Shown piece after piece: positions 35,241 through 44,112 of a stretch of DNA of 64,000 nucleotides. Origin of the DNA: Terrimonas sp. (GTDB taxonomy: Bacteria; Bacteroidota; Bacteroidia; Chitinophagales; Chitinophagaceae); NCBI RefSeq assembly GCF_003075435.1, contig NZ_QCZJ01000022.1, positions 1 to 64,000 on the forward strand, in the 5' to 3' direction. Made by a program: the position numbers and the translations under genes. Position 1 is the stretch's first letter. Every line of letters starts with the position of its first letter. The notes beneath the pieces are model-generated. The model did not search any database. It was not told the DNA's origin and worked only from the letters and a program-made list of their open reading frames with translations.

Positions 35241-38200
35241 ATGAAACCATTTACGAAGGGGGCGCTTGTGAAAGCGCTGAAAATATGTAGTATAGGTATA
35301 CTTTCCATACTCGCGCTTTTATTCATATTACCATTCATCTTTCCGGAGGCTATTTCAAAAAAGATCAAAGCATTTGCTAATGAATCCATTACCAGTAAAC
35401 TGGACTTTTCCGGCGCTTCCCTGTCTTTCTTTAATCATTTTCCTTCGCTTACGCTTACCATAAAAGATGTAAGCATTTTAGGGTCAGCACCATTTCAAAA
35501 AGATACACTGGTGGGTGCTAAGGAAGTGGCATTTGGTATTGACGTAACTACCATTTTTTCTGATGCCATAAAGATCAATAAAATATATTTCTCCAATGCA
35601 GATATTAATGTTAAGGTGAATAAAGAAGGTAAGGCGAGCTACAATATTTACAAATCTTCCTCAACAGAAAGTACAGATACAATTGCTTCCAATACCGGCC
35701 TGCGCCTCGAAAGCATAATACTGGAAAATTGTAACCTGCATTATGATGATGAATCTGTTCCTGTCGCCATTATAGCCAATAACCTGAATTATACCGGCAA
35801 AGGAGACCTCTCAAAATCCGTGTTCGATTTAGATACACGGATGTCTGCTGACTCTTTCAGCTTTGTTTATAACGGTGAAGCCTACGTGAATAAGAAACCG
35901 TTGAAAGCCAAACTTATTACAAAAGTAAATACCAATTCGCTTGCGCTTGTTTTTGAAAAAAACAGGATACGCATTAATCACTTGCCGGTGTTCTTTGAAG
36001 GCCATTTTGATTTTCTGAAGAATGGTTACGATATGGATTTCAGGTTATCTTCTACCAAAGCCACCTTAGAAGAGATCATTTCCGCTATTCCACCCGACCT
36101 GGGAACCTGGCTTGATGATACAAAAGTGAAGGGTAAAGCTAAATTCAATATGCAGTTGAAAGGTATCTACAGTAAGGAAATGAACGCCGCGCCGGATCTT
36201 GATCTGTCTGTTGATATCAATGGCGGGTATATATCACATAAAAACGCGCCGGTTCCTGTGGAAAATCTTTTGATCAGGCTTGATGCAGATATCCCGTCGC
36301 TTAATACCGACAGTATGCATGTGAATATAGATACGCTTTGCTTCACTTTAGGCAAAGGATATTTCAATGCAGTTTCTCATACAATAGGTTTAGCCCAACC
36401 GTTTATCAATTCGGTTGTAAAGGCGGATATTGATCTTGAAAATTGGGACAGGGCATTGGGTTTGAATGATATAGATTTAAAAGGACAATGCACCATTGAT
36501 TTTAAAGCAAATGGCAAATACACAAAAGCCCAGAATCCAGCTAAATGGCGGAAGGATATTATCATCACCAGCATACCTGTATTTCAATTGCAATCAACAA
36601 TAAAAAACGGCTACGTCAAATTTACTTCGCTGCCGCAGGCATTACACGATATCAGCTTTGATATTAAGAGCGCCTGTGCAGACAGCAATTACAGGCATAC
36701 TACTGTAGAGATAGATAATATTAACGCAGTTGCATTGAATAATAACATCAAAGGTTATGCGAAAATTGCTAACCCTGGCGAGCCGGAAATAGAAGCTGAT
36801 ATAACATCCAGTCTTAAACTGGAGGATATCAAACAGTTTATTCCTGTTGAAAAGTTTAATATAGCCGGCGACCTCGTACTGGCTGTAAAAGTAAAAGGCG
36901 TATACAGCCCGGAAAAAAAATTATTCCCGGTTACAGAGGGAAAACTGCAGCTACAAAACGGAACACTGCAAACAATATATTATCCCAATCCTGTTCAAAA
37001 AATAAATATTATAACGGATATAGTTAATGCAGACGGCACATTGGCAGGTACCGCTATACAGGTTCAACCGGTGAGTTTTGAATTTGAAGGACAGCCGTTT
37101 ACCATAAAAGCTGATATCAAAAATCCTGATGATGTGCAGTATAATATTCAATCAGCAGGAACCATTGATCTTGGTAAAATATATAAGGTATTTGCGGTAA
37201 ATGGTTATGATGTTACCGGATTAATAGAGGCAAATCTTAATATAAAAGGAAAACAAAGCGATGCCGCCGCCGGAAAATATCAACTACTGGTAAATTCAGG
37301 AGAGCTGAAATTGAAAGAGGTAAAATTGTACGCCGAATCATTTCCTTTGCCATTTACTATACATACCGGCATCTTCGGTTTTAAGCAGGACAAAATGTGG
37401 TTCAATGAATTTAATGGCGGCTATGGGTCATCTTCTTTTATAATGAATGGATACCTTAATAATGTGATCAATTATTTTGTGGGTAATGATGAAAAGCTTT
37501 ATGGAAAATTTTCGGTAAAATCTGATTACATAAATGTAAGCGAGTTTACCGCGTTCGCATCCGGTGATTCAACACAACAATATACAACCGATACTGCTAC
37601 AGGGCAGGGTGTGGTGATGATCCCGGATAATCTTTCCGTAAGCCTTGATGCCAATATTAAAAAGGTAAATTACGATAGTATATTCATCAATGATTTTAAA
37701 GGACAACTTGCTGTTGATACGGGGAAGATCACATTAAAAGATGTTGCTTTCAAATTAATTGATGCTTCTTTTAAAATGAATGCTTCTTATTATGGCGAAA
37801 CACCGGGCAAAGCTTTTTTTGACTTTAAAGTGAAGGCTGACTCATTTTCTATAGCAAAAGCATATAACGAAATTCCTATGTTTCGCGCAATGGCTTCCTC
37901 AGCATCTTCCATACAGGGAATTACAGGACTTGACTATACATTAGCAGGAAGACTTGATAAAAATATGAATGTAGTATATCCTTCTTTAAAAGGCGGTGGT
38001 GTGCTAACATTAAAGCAGGTAAAGCTTATGGGTTTTAAAATGATGAATGCCGTAAGCAGGGAAACAGATTATAAGGATTTAAAAGATGCCGATGTTAAAG
38101 GTGTAGCAGTAAAAACAAAGATCAATAATAATATCATTACCCTTGAAAGAGTTAAACTTCGCATAGCCGGTTTGCGTCCGCGGTTTGAAGGGCAGGTTAG

Positions 38201-38369
38201 TTTTGATGGCATGTTAAACCTGAAAGGAAGAATTGGCTTACCGCCATTAGGCATTATAGGTATTCCGCTTATGGTTTCGGGTACAAGCGATGAGCCCAAC
38301 GTAAAATTGAAAAGAGATAAAGAAGGTAAATTGCTGCAGGAAAAAGAAGATGAGGCTGCAGAAGAGTAG
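35241..38369 (+). CDS. AsmA-family (AsmA/TamB-like) membrane protein
   Basis: 1042 residues from the ATG at 35241. One N-terminal transmembrane helix (about 15-38, LSILALLFILPFIFP) precedes a very long beta-rich periplasmic region with the AsmA N-terminal signature (SKLDFSGASLSFFNHFPSLTLTIKDVSI) and an AsmA-2-like C-terminal domain (GRIGLPPLGIIGIPLMVSGT). Proteins of this type bridge the envelope and affect lipid transport and outer-membrane assembly. The exact role here is unknown. Confidence 0.85.
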   Translation: MKPFTKGALVKALKICSIGILSILALLFILPFIFPEAISKKIKAFANESITSKLDFSGASLSFFNHFPSLTLTIKDVSILGSAPFQKDTLVGAKEVAFGIDVTTIFSDAIKINKIYFSNADINVKVNKEGKASYNIYKSSSTESTDTIASNTGLRLESIILENCNLHYDDESVPVAIIANNLNYTGKGDLSKSVFDLDTRMSADSFSFVYNGEAYVNKKPLKAKLITKVNTNSLALVFEKNRIRINHLPVFFEGHFDFLKNGYDMDFRLSSTKATLEEIISAIPPDLGTWLDDTKVKGKAKFNMQLKGIYSKEMNAAPDLDLSVDINGGYISHKNAPVPVENLLIRLDADIPSLNTDSMHVNIDTLCFTLGKGYFNAVSHTIGLAQPFINSVVKADIDLENWDRALGLNDIDLKGQCTIDFKANGKYTKAQNPAKWRKDIIITSIPVFQLQSTIKNGYVKFTSLPQALHDISFDIKSACADSNYRHTTVEIDNINAVALNNNIKGYAKIANPGEPEIEADITSSLKLEDIKQFIPVEKFNIAGDLVLAVKVKGVYSPEKKLFPVTEGKLQLQNGTLQTIYYPNPVQKINIITDIVNADGTLAGTAIQVQPVSFEFEGQPFTIKADIKNPDDVQYNIQSAGTIDLGKIYKVFAVNGYDVTGLIEANLNIKGKQSDAAAGKYQLLVNSGELKLKEVKLYAESFPLPFTIHTGIFGFKQDKMWFNEFNGGYGSSSFIMNGYLNNVINYFVGNDEKLYGKFSVKSDYINVSEFTAFASGDSTQQYTTDTATGQGVVMIPDNLSVSLDANIKKVNYDSIFINDFKGQLAVDTGKITLKDVAFKLIDASFKMNASYYGETPGKAFFDFKVKADSFSIAKAYNEIPMFRAMASSASSIQGITGLDYTLAGRLDKNMNVVYPSLKGGGVLTLKQVKLMGFKMMNAVSRETDYKDLKDADVKGVAVKTKINNNIITLERVKLRIAGLRPRFEGQVSFDGMLNLKGRIGLPPLGIIGIPLMVSGTSDEPNVKLKRDKEGKLLQEKEDEAAEE

Positions 38370-38395
38370 AAACCAGGTATGCCTTAATTGGTGCG

Positions 38396-38482
38396 GAGAA
38401 TAGAACACGGATGAAACGGATGTGACGGATATTCACGGAAACTACCCGCTTTATCCGGTGCCATCTTTGTATTCCGTGTGCC
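38396..38482. repeat. Intergenic repeat with ACACGGA arms
   Basis: Tandem-like CGGAT spacing appears three times (ACACGGAT, AAACGGAT, TGACGGAT), and an ACACGGAT...ATTCCGTGT long-loop inverted repeat spans 38405-38479. Sequences of this style recur in Bacteroidota gaps. It lies between the convergent AsmA-like and barrel genes. Confidence 0.45.
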
Positions 38483-38483
38483 A

Positions 38484-39296
38484 TTAACCCTTACTTCTTT
38501 TCCCTATCGGAACATTTGCCCCCACATTTAAAATCATTTCATAAGTACCGAAAGCATGTTTGGCTGTGCCTTCATAAATTTTAAGATTAGAATAACGGGC
38601 ATAATCCAATTTGTTGGCATACTCAATAAAACCGTATTTAAAAAAGCTTGCTTTTAAAGTTGCTTCAACTCCAACATTCCAACCGCCCAGCTGAAAATGA
38701 GGTTTATTTTTATTTCCAAAAAAGCTGTTCTCTACATGCGGTATTACAGGACCTACACCTGCTTTGCCAAGAAAGTCCAGTTTAAAATTACCATGGCTGC
38801 TTTCAAATATTTTATAGCGCTTTACCACATTAAACAGCAGGAAATTTGCCCCGTTATTGAGATAATAAAAAAAGCCATCCCTGTTGGCAAATCGAATAGT
38901 GGTATCAACATTCCGCCCGTTCAGCTTTCCTGTCAGCGATATATCCTGCTCATCTTCAATAATAAACTTGGTGTGGTCAAAATTGATCTCAAATCCCCAG
39001 CCTTTTTCAGGATTAAAAAAATAGCCAAGCCTGTAACTATACTGGGGGATGGTAATGGGTTTTTGCAAAAGCTTGCTATCCCAGCCCCTTCTGTCGTGTC
39101 CTTTTACGCGGTTAAAAGTATAATCGTTGCCTAAAGATGGCTGGTTAATGCGTACGTTGCTCCTGGTATACCATTCTGTATTATATCCCCATGAAAAATA
39201 GAGCTCACCTTTGGATTTTTTATTTTCCTGTGCGAGCAGGTTGCCTGTCAATAATATACAAACTAAAAAGGTGAGGGTTGCTGTTGATTTCTGCAT
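38484..39296 (-). CDS. Outer-membrane beta-barrel-like protein
   Basis: 270 residues. Signal peptide (1-22, NLLAQ). The mature sequence has alternating hydrophobic/aromatic strands (GELYFSWGYNTEWYTR, YSYRLGYFFNPEKGWGFEINFDHTKF) typical of an 8-10-strand barrel, ending in a strand with GTYEMILNVGANVPIG. Not a recognised family. A TAGCTTTG -7-like box at 39344-39351 (minus strand) may be its promoter. Confidence 0.68.
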   Translation of the reverse strand: MQKSTATLTFLVCILLTGNLLAQENKKSKGELYFSWGYNTEWYTRSNVRINQPSLGNDYTFNRVKGHDRRGWDSKLLQKPITIPQYSYRLGYFFNPEKGWGFEINFDHTKFIIEDEQDISLTGKLNGRNVDTTIRFANRDGFFYYLNNGANFLLFNVVKRYKIFESSHGNFKLDFLGKAGVGPVIPHVENSFFGNKNKPHFQLGGWNVGVEATLKASFFKYGFIEYANKLDYARYSNLKIYEGTAKHAFGTYEMILNVGANVPIGKRSKG

Positions 39297-39798
39297 AGTG
39301 AATGGTTGAGCGATGCTTTTCGATGTTTTACTATTTTGGGTGGCAAAGCTAAGTAATTGAATTAAAGAGAGTTATTTTATTTTGGTTAATCAATAATAAA
39401 CGGAAAATCATTCAGGTTAATTGTTCTGCAGTAATTCCTGACTTTACTGCCATCTCTTCATTACCATTTATCAATTAAATATACCACTCATCCAATCATG
39501 AAACTTTTTTTAATAACGTAAAATTTCATGAAATGCAGTGTGGTAGCGTATTCTATTCAAAACCTATAATTATTCACTACCAACTACTGAAATAAAAATG
39601 GTACTATGTATTGCATAGTATTAAAAAAGTATTTAGATTTGTGTCAGATTAGTAATCAATCCAAAATAGCCGGGTAAATATTGAGAAAGGAAATAACGAA
39701 CAGGCGATTTTAGAATAGGATTGAAAAGGATGGAACAAAATTTTTCACAGCCCCCATCATTCACGGCCGGAAGGATGAGGGAAAAATCTCCTAAGATT
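39297..39798. other. Intergenic region upstream of padR
   Basis: 502 bp. No gene or RNA is supported; frames in it are short and lack start signals. The right part contains the padR operator-promoter at 39602-39641. Confidence 0.55.
39602..39641 (+). promoter_or_regulatory. padR operator-promoter
   Basis: TACTATG (39602-39608) and CATAGTA (39614-39620) form a perfect 7-bp inverted repeat with a 5-nt spacer, the form of PadR-family operators. It overlaps a Bacteroidota promoter: TTG at 39611-39613, a 20-nt spacer, then TAGATTTG at 39634-39641. A dimer bound there would block the -33 region. Start codon about 157 nt downstream. Confidence 0.68.
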
Positions 39799-40158
39799 AT
39801 GAATATCGAGAACACGCAGAGTCAGATGAGAAAAGGAGTGCTTGAGTTCTGTATTTTGTCTATCATAAAACGCGGGGAGGTCTACCCGAGTGATATAATA
39901 GATGAAATGAAAAAAGCCAACCTTAATATTCTGGAAGGTACACTGTACCCCCTGCTTACCAGGTTAAAGAACGCCGATTTACTAACTTACCGGTGGGTGG
40001 AAAGTACCGGAGGACCACCCCGTAAGTATTTCTCGCTAACGGATAAGGGTGCAGCATTTTACGCCGAACTGGAAGCAACATGGAACGAGTTAGCTGGCGC
40101 AGTGCAGGCTCTTACTCAAAATGGAGTAAACATCAACTCCGGCAACTTCAACCAATAA
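39799..40158 (+). CDS. PadR-family transcriptional regulator
   Basis: 119 residues from the ATG at 39799; an in-frame stretch from 39721 has no support. The winged-helix PadR core is visible: MRKGVLEFCILSIIKRGEVYPSDIIDEMKKANLNILEGTLYPLLTRLKNADLL...PRKYFSLTDKGAAF. It is followed at 14 bp by the PspC gene, a recurrent Bacteroidota pair, suggesting the regulator represses its own operon through the palindrome at 39602-39620. Confidence 0.9.
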   Translation: MNIENTQSQMRKGVLEFCILSIIKRGEVYPSDIIDEMKKANLNILEGTLYPLLTRLKNADLLTYRWVESTGGPPRKYFSLTDKGAAFYAELEATWNELAGAVQALTQNGVNINSGNFNQ

Positions 40159-40172
40159 AAATTGAACAGATC

Positions 40173-42425
40173 ATGAAAAAGGTAATAAATATAAATTTTC
40201 AAGGCAGGGTAATACCCATAGAAGAAACGGCTTATGAAGCGTTGAAGCAGTATATAGAAAGCCTGCGTCGTTATTTTGCCCATGAAGAAGGAAGGGATGA
40301 GATCATCAATGATATTGAAAACCGTATTGCTGAGTTGTTTGATGAAAAATTAAAGAAAGGAGCGGTTTGTATTACTGATGAAGATGTGAACGCTGTAATG
40401 GTAAGCATGGGCCGGCCGGAAGACTTTGAAGAGCAGGATGCAACTTACGCAGGCAGTGCTACAGATTATGCAAAAGCTGAAAGCAGCCAGTCAACTACTG
40501 CCCAGCAGGTATACGAAGAACCGCGCAGGTTATCAAGAGCTGCTAATGATAAAGTATTAGGAGGTGTTTGCGCAGGTATAGCACATTATATGAAAATTGA
40601 TCCTGCAGTAGTGCGTATCATATTTGCTTTGATTGCTTTTGGAGGATTTGGATTTGGGGTTGTGCTTTATATTATCTTATGGATCATTTTACCGGTAAGG
40701 TCTTTGCAAACCAATGTGCGCAAAAGGCTTTACCGCGATCCGGATAACAAGCTGATAGGTGGTGTGGCCGGCGGTTTGAGTGCCTATTTTAATATAGATA
40801 CCTGGATACCCCGTTTGATCTTCCTGCTGCCGTTTTTATTTGGTATGCTTCCTAATCTTTTCAGCGGGTTCTGGTGGCATTGGAGAGGTCCCTGGGTTGC
40901 ATTCAGTGGTTTGGGCGGTACTTTTTTTGTAACCTATATTATTCTTTGGATTGTATTACCCAAGGCTGTAACGGCAAGTGAAAAACTGGAAATGCGTGGT
41001 GAAAAAATTGACCTGGAAAGCATTAAGAATACCGTGCAGGAAGAGTTGCAGAGTGTAAAAAGCCGCGGCGAGAAATTGGGTACAGAATTTAAGGAAAAGG
41101 CAAAGGTGGTAGGTGAGGAAATGAAAGATACGCTTAAGCAGAGAACACAATCTTTTGCATCTGAAGTAGGCCCGGTAGCAAGAAAAACAGGCACAGGCAT
41201 TGGTAATGCGATCGGGATATTGTTTAAAGCTTTCTTTCTCTGCATAGCCGGCATCATAGCTTTTTCTTTGCTGATTGCATTAATGGCAATATTATATAGT
41301 GGAGTGGCGGTATTCCCTCTTAAAAATTTCTTACTCGAAGGTTTTTGGCAAAATTTCTTTGCATGGAGCGTGATCACTTTATTCATAGGTGTTCCCATTA
41401 TTGCGCTGGTTGTTTGGATTGTAAGAAGGATTATGAGAGTAAGGTCAAAAAACCCATACCTGGGTTACACCTTCGGCAGCTTATGGATTTTAGGATTGAT
41501 CAGCTTGTTTGTGTTGATAGGAATGGTGGGTAGAAATTTCAGGATAAAAACAAGTGTGAACGAAGATGTGACAATTACACAGCCCGCTAATGGCAATATG
41601 TTCATAAAAGTGATGGATGGAAAAGTAAGATATTATAGTTCAGATTGGTTTGATGGTGATTTTCCTTTTCTTTCTTTGAATGAGGATAGCATGTTGCTGA
41701 ATACAGTAAGACTAAAGATTGTTAAAAGTGAAGACAGCATATACCATATTAAGCTGGTTAAATTATCACTGGGCAATACACTCGCAAGTGCGGAGAATAA
41801 TGCAAGCAGCATCAGTTTTCCGATAACCCAACAGGATAGTGTATTTTATTTTCCAAAAGGGTTTCCTGTATCAAGCACTAACAAGTTTCGTAATCAGCAG
41901 GTAATGGCAATTGTTGAAGTGCCTGTTGGTAAAAAGATTATGGTTGACGGAAGCATAGATCGTTACGATTGGTTTGATATAAATTTTAATCGCAGAAGGG
42001 GCTGGAATATAGACTGGAAGGACAGGTGGGACAACTCTTATTCATGGGAAGATAACGTGCAATATATAATGACCGATAATGGATTAGAGAGAACCGATAA
42101 AAAAGAGAGAAATAAGCATATGGACAGTAAAAAAATAAAGAACGGAAAATTCAAACTTAAGGCAGATGATAATGGTGTGGAGATAGAAGCGGAAGGTGAA
42201 CTGGAAGATGGTAAAGGCAGTTACCGGTATAAAAAAAGCGGGGATAATGAGAAAGTAGAGATTGACACAGTTAAGCCAGCAACGCCGGTATCACCCAATC
42301 CACCCAAGCCTGCGCAAAGAAAAATAACAGCTGCTGAAAATAAAAACGCCAAAGAGGAAATCGCGGGGAAAAATATTTCAGAAGATTTTCATCCACCCTT
42401 TCTTTTTCTTACTACCGGCAGATAG
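40173..42425 (+). CDS. PspC-domain membrane protein
   Basis: 750 residues from the ATG at 40173. A soluble N-terminal ~110 residues (MKKVININFQGRVIPIEETA) is followed by two PspC domains: first RLSRAANDKVLGGVCAGIAHYM, second RLYRDPDNKLIGGVAGGLSAYF. Several further transmembrane helices (to about 450) are interleaved with an amphipathic segment rich in Glu/Lys. A periplasmic beta-rich C-terminal region (DUF4097-like) and a Pro/Lys-rich tail finish the protein. The pair with PadR points to membrane-stress homeostasis. Function of this long form is unknown. Confidence 0.88.
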   Translation: MKKVININFQGRVIPIEETAYEALKQYIESLRRYFAHEEGRDEIINDIENRIAELFDEKLKKGAVCITDEDVNAVMVSMGRPEDFEEQDATYAGSATDYAKAESSQSTTAQQVYEEPRRLSRAANDKVLGGVCAGIAHYMKIDPAVVRIIFALIAFGGFGFGVVLYIILWIILPVRSLQTNVRKRLYRDPDNKLIGGVAGGLSAYFNIDTWIPRLIFLLPFLFGMLPNLFSGFWWHWRGPWVAFSGLGGTFFVTYIILWIVLPKAVTASEKLEMRGEKIDLESIKNTVQEELQSVKSRGEKLGTEFKEKAKVVGEEMKDTLKQRTQSFASEVGPVARKTGTGIGNAIGILFKAFFLCIAGIIAFSLLIALMAILYSGVAVFPLKNFLLEGFWQNFFAWSVITLFIGVPIIALVVWIVRRIMRVRSKNPYLGYTFGSLWILGLISLFVLIGMVGRNFRIKTSVNEDVTITQPANGNMFIKVMDGKVRYYSSDWFDGDFPFLSLNEDSMLLNTVRLKIVKSEDSIYHIKLVKLSLGNTLASAENNASSISFPITQQDSVFYFPKGFPVSSTNKFRNQQVMAIVEVPVGKKIMVDGSIDRYDWFDINFNRRRGWNIDWKDRWDNSYSWEDNVQYIMTDNGLERTDKKERNKHMDSKKIKNGKFKLKADDNGVEIEAEGELEDGKGSYRYKKSGDNEKVEIDTVKPATPVSPNPPKPAQRKITAAENKNAKEEIAGKNISEDFHPPFLFLTTGR

Positions 42426-42476
42426 AAAATAAAGGTTAAAGATCGTTTCAATAGAAAGGTTGAAGTTGAAACAAAC

Positions 42477-42508
42477 ACTGCCCTGCAGGTAATGCTGCGG
42501 GGCAGTTG
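42477..42508 (+). terminator. Stem-loop after the PspC gene
   Basis: ACTGCCCTGCAG pairs with CTGCGGGGCAGT across a short loop (one mismatch), followed by a T-rich stretch. Likely terminator of padR-pspC. Confidence 0.6.
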
Positions 42509-42588
42509 TATGTTTTGGGTGAATGGTGAATAAGCAACATTGAAACTTTGTAACCTGAAGCCATTGTCTATTCACCATTCACGATTAC

Positions 42589-43974
42589 TTATTCATCATA
42601 GCCTCTTTTCAACACAAAAACCTGGTAATACATGCCATCTCCATCCTTCACCTTACGGTTAAAGACCAGCATTTTTCCATCATTCGACCATATAGCTGCA
42701 CCGGAAGGAGCCGCATTTTTATCCGCCGCATTCAACCTGTAGGATTGATGTGTTTTAATATCGGTAATGAATACACTGTTATCGGCTATATAAGCAATAT
42801 ACGTATCATCAGGACTAACATTGATCGGACCTTCTACCGAAAATTCATTAAAAGATATTTGCTGAATATCTCCTCCGTTGGGCGAAACAGAAAATACCTG
42901 AACAATGTCTTTTTCATCTTTGGTAAGAAAGAAAATCTTTGATCCGTCAGCAGCCGATTTAAGCCAGTGCCTTGGACCAACTATACCTTTTTCTGTGTGC
43001 GTTATTCTTCTTTGTATAACACCCTGCGGAACTCCAGGTCTTGTTGTGGCTGTGCCTTCGAGCGGCTTGCCCGGAACAGCTTTAGTAATATCATCCGGGA
43101 TATCTGTTACAAAAACTTCGGCTATGGTCTGCTGTTGGTTGTTCTTAACATTACCCTGGAAAGCTATTGCACGGTTTTGCCATGTACCGTCACTTTTTTT
43201 GTACCCCTTCTTACCTACCCAGCCTTCATCAAATGCCTTATCTATTTCATCGCTGCCGGGCTCCGGGTTTTCTTTTACTTCCGCAACTACAGCCGCAAAT
43301 TTTTCACCACTGTTATTGTCCATGGTTGAATCATCCCGGACATTCACTTTGCCTGGCGCCATTACGGCTATGGTACGCAAATCTTTCACTGATGAATCTG
43401 TTTTACCGAGTTGATCAATAATATAGTCGTTATACGTAAAACATATCCATTGTCCGTCACCGCTCCAGGTATAGGCATGTGTGCCACCTCTTAAAGCGCC
43501 CGGGGTAAAAGGTGCTGTAATATCACGGCCATCCATAAAAATGGGGTCAAAGGGTTTATTAATATCAATGGCTACAGCCGTTCTTCTTGCAAAACCATAT
43601 GGCTTTTTTTCATCTGCATTGCGAATGCCATGAATAAATAATACGGTATCGGCAACAGGACTAAAAGTTGCCGCGCCTACACCGGGTCCGAATTTTGTTT
43701 GATTGGCTGTTTTGTACAATTGCTTTATTGCTCCTGTTTCCACATTCACCATTTCTATACTGCCTGTAACGCCAATACCGCCATCATCATTCCTGGTATC
43801 GTATACAATCCATTTATCATCCGGCGAAAAAACCTGTGTTGAATTTAGAAAATGCCCGTATTTATCGTGTGTGAGCTGCGATTCATTAAAATACATATTG
43901 CCTTCTTTTTGAGCGTTGGTACAATTAAAAAAAATAAAACAAAGCATTGCCGAGGCCAGAAATACTTTGTTCAT
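42589..43974 (-). CDS. DUF3748 beta-propeller-like protein (YidR-like)
   Basis: 461 residues from the ATG at 43974; the 34 residues upstream in frame are not gene-like. Signal peptide (1-22), possibly a lipoprotein. PD40/TolB-like repeats are visible, including FSPDDKWIVYDTRNDD at the start and WSNDGKMLVFNRK near the end, matching DUF3748 (E. coli YidR). Function unknown. A 16-bp palindrome CTGGCAGTGCTGCCAG (44006-44021) sits about 32 nt upstream of the start. Confidence 0.8.
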   Translation of the reverse strand: MNKVFLASAMLCFIFFNCTNAQKEGNMYFNESQLTHDKYGHFLNSTQVFSPDDKWIVYDTRNDDGGIGVTGSIEMVNVETGAIKQLYKTANQTKFGPGVGAATFSPVADTVLFIHGIRNADEKKPYGFARRTAVAIDINKPFDPIFMDGRDITAPFTPGALRGGTHAYTWSGDGQWICFTYNDYIIDQLGKTDSSVKDLRTIAVMAPGKVNVRDDSTMDNNSGEKFAAVVAEVKENPEPGSDEIDKAFDEGWVGKKGYKKSDGTWQNRAIAFQGNVKNNQQQTIAEVFVTDIPDDITKAVPGKPLEGTATTRPGVPQGVIQRRITHTEKGIVGPRHWLKSAADGSKIFFLTKDEKDIVQVFSVSPNGGDIQQISFNEFSVEGPINVSPDDTYIAYIADNSVFITDIKTHQSYRLNAADKNAAPSGAAIWSNDGKMLVFNRKVKDGDGMYYQVFVLKRGYDE

Positions 43975-44005
43975 ATGGTTCTGAGGTACAATCATAACTG
44001 GTAAG

Positions 44006-44021
44006 CTGGCAGTGCTGCCAG
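44006..44021. promoter_or_regulatory. Short palindrome upstream of the DUF3748 gene
   Basis: CTGGCAG (44006-44012) and CTGCCAG (44015-44021) with a 2-nt centre. It may be an operator or a hairpin in the leader. No regulator is adjacent. Confidence 0.35.
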
Positions 44022-44061
44022 TGTATAAATATACATAGAGAAAAAAGGAGGGAAATGATAC

Positions 44062-44103
44062 TGCCTTAATTGCCACGCCCTTAAGGGCGTGGCAATTAAG
44101 GCA
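44062..44103. repeat. Perfect 42-bp palindrome (no loop)
   Basis: All 21 base pairs match around a TTAA centre; arms run from GCCTTAATT...GCCACGCCC to the mirror image. It lies 10 nt after the UMF1-type MFS stop and upstream of the DUF3748 start, so it is a strong terminator-like hairpin for the MFS transcript. Only a delayed T-run (about 15 nt further) follows. A perfect palindrome of this length is unusual and may be a dispersed element. Confidence 0.6.
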
Positions 44104-44112
44104 TAGAGACTT

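Noticed and set aside
39721-39798. Upstream starts for PadR
   Set aside because: Winged-helix core begins just after the ATG at 39799; upstream residues are not conserved-looking.
44006-44021. CTGGCAG palindrome as a confirmed operator
   Set aside because: Short and common; kept only as a low-confidence site because no regulator is nearby.
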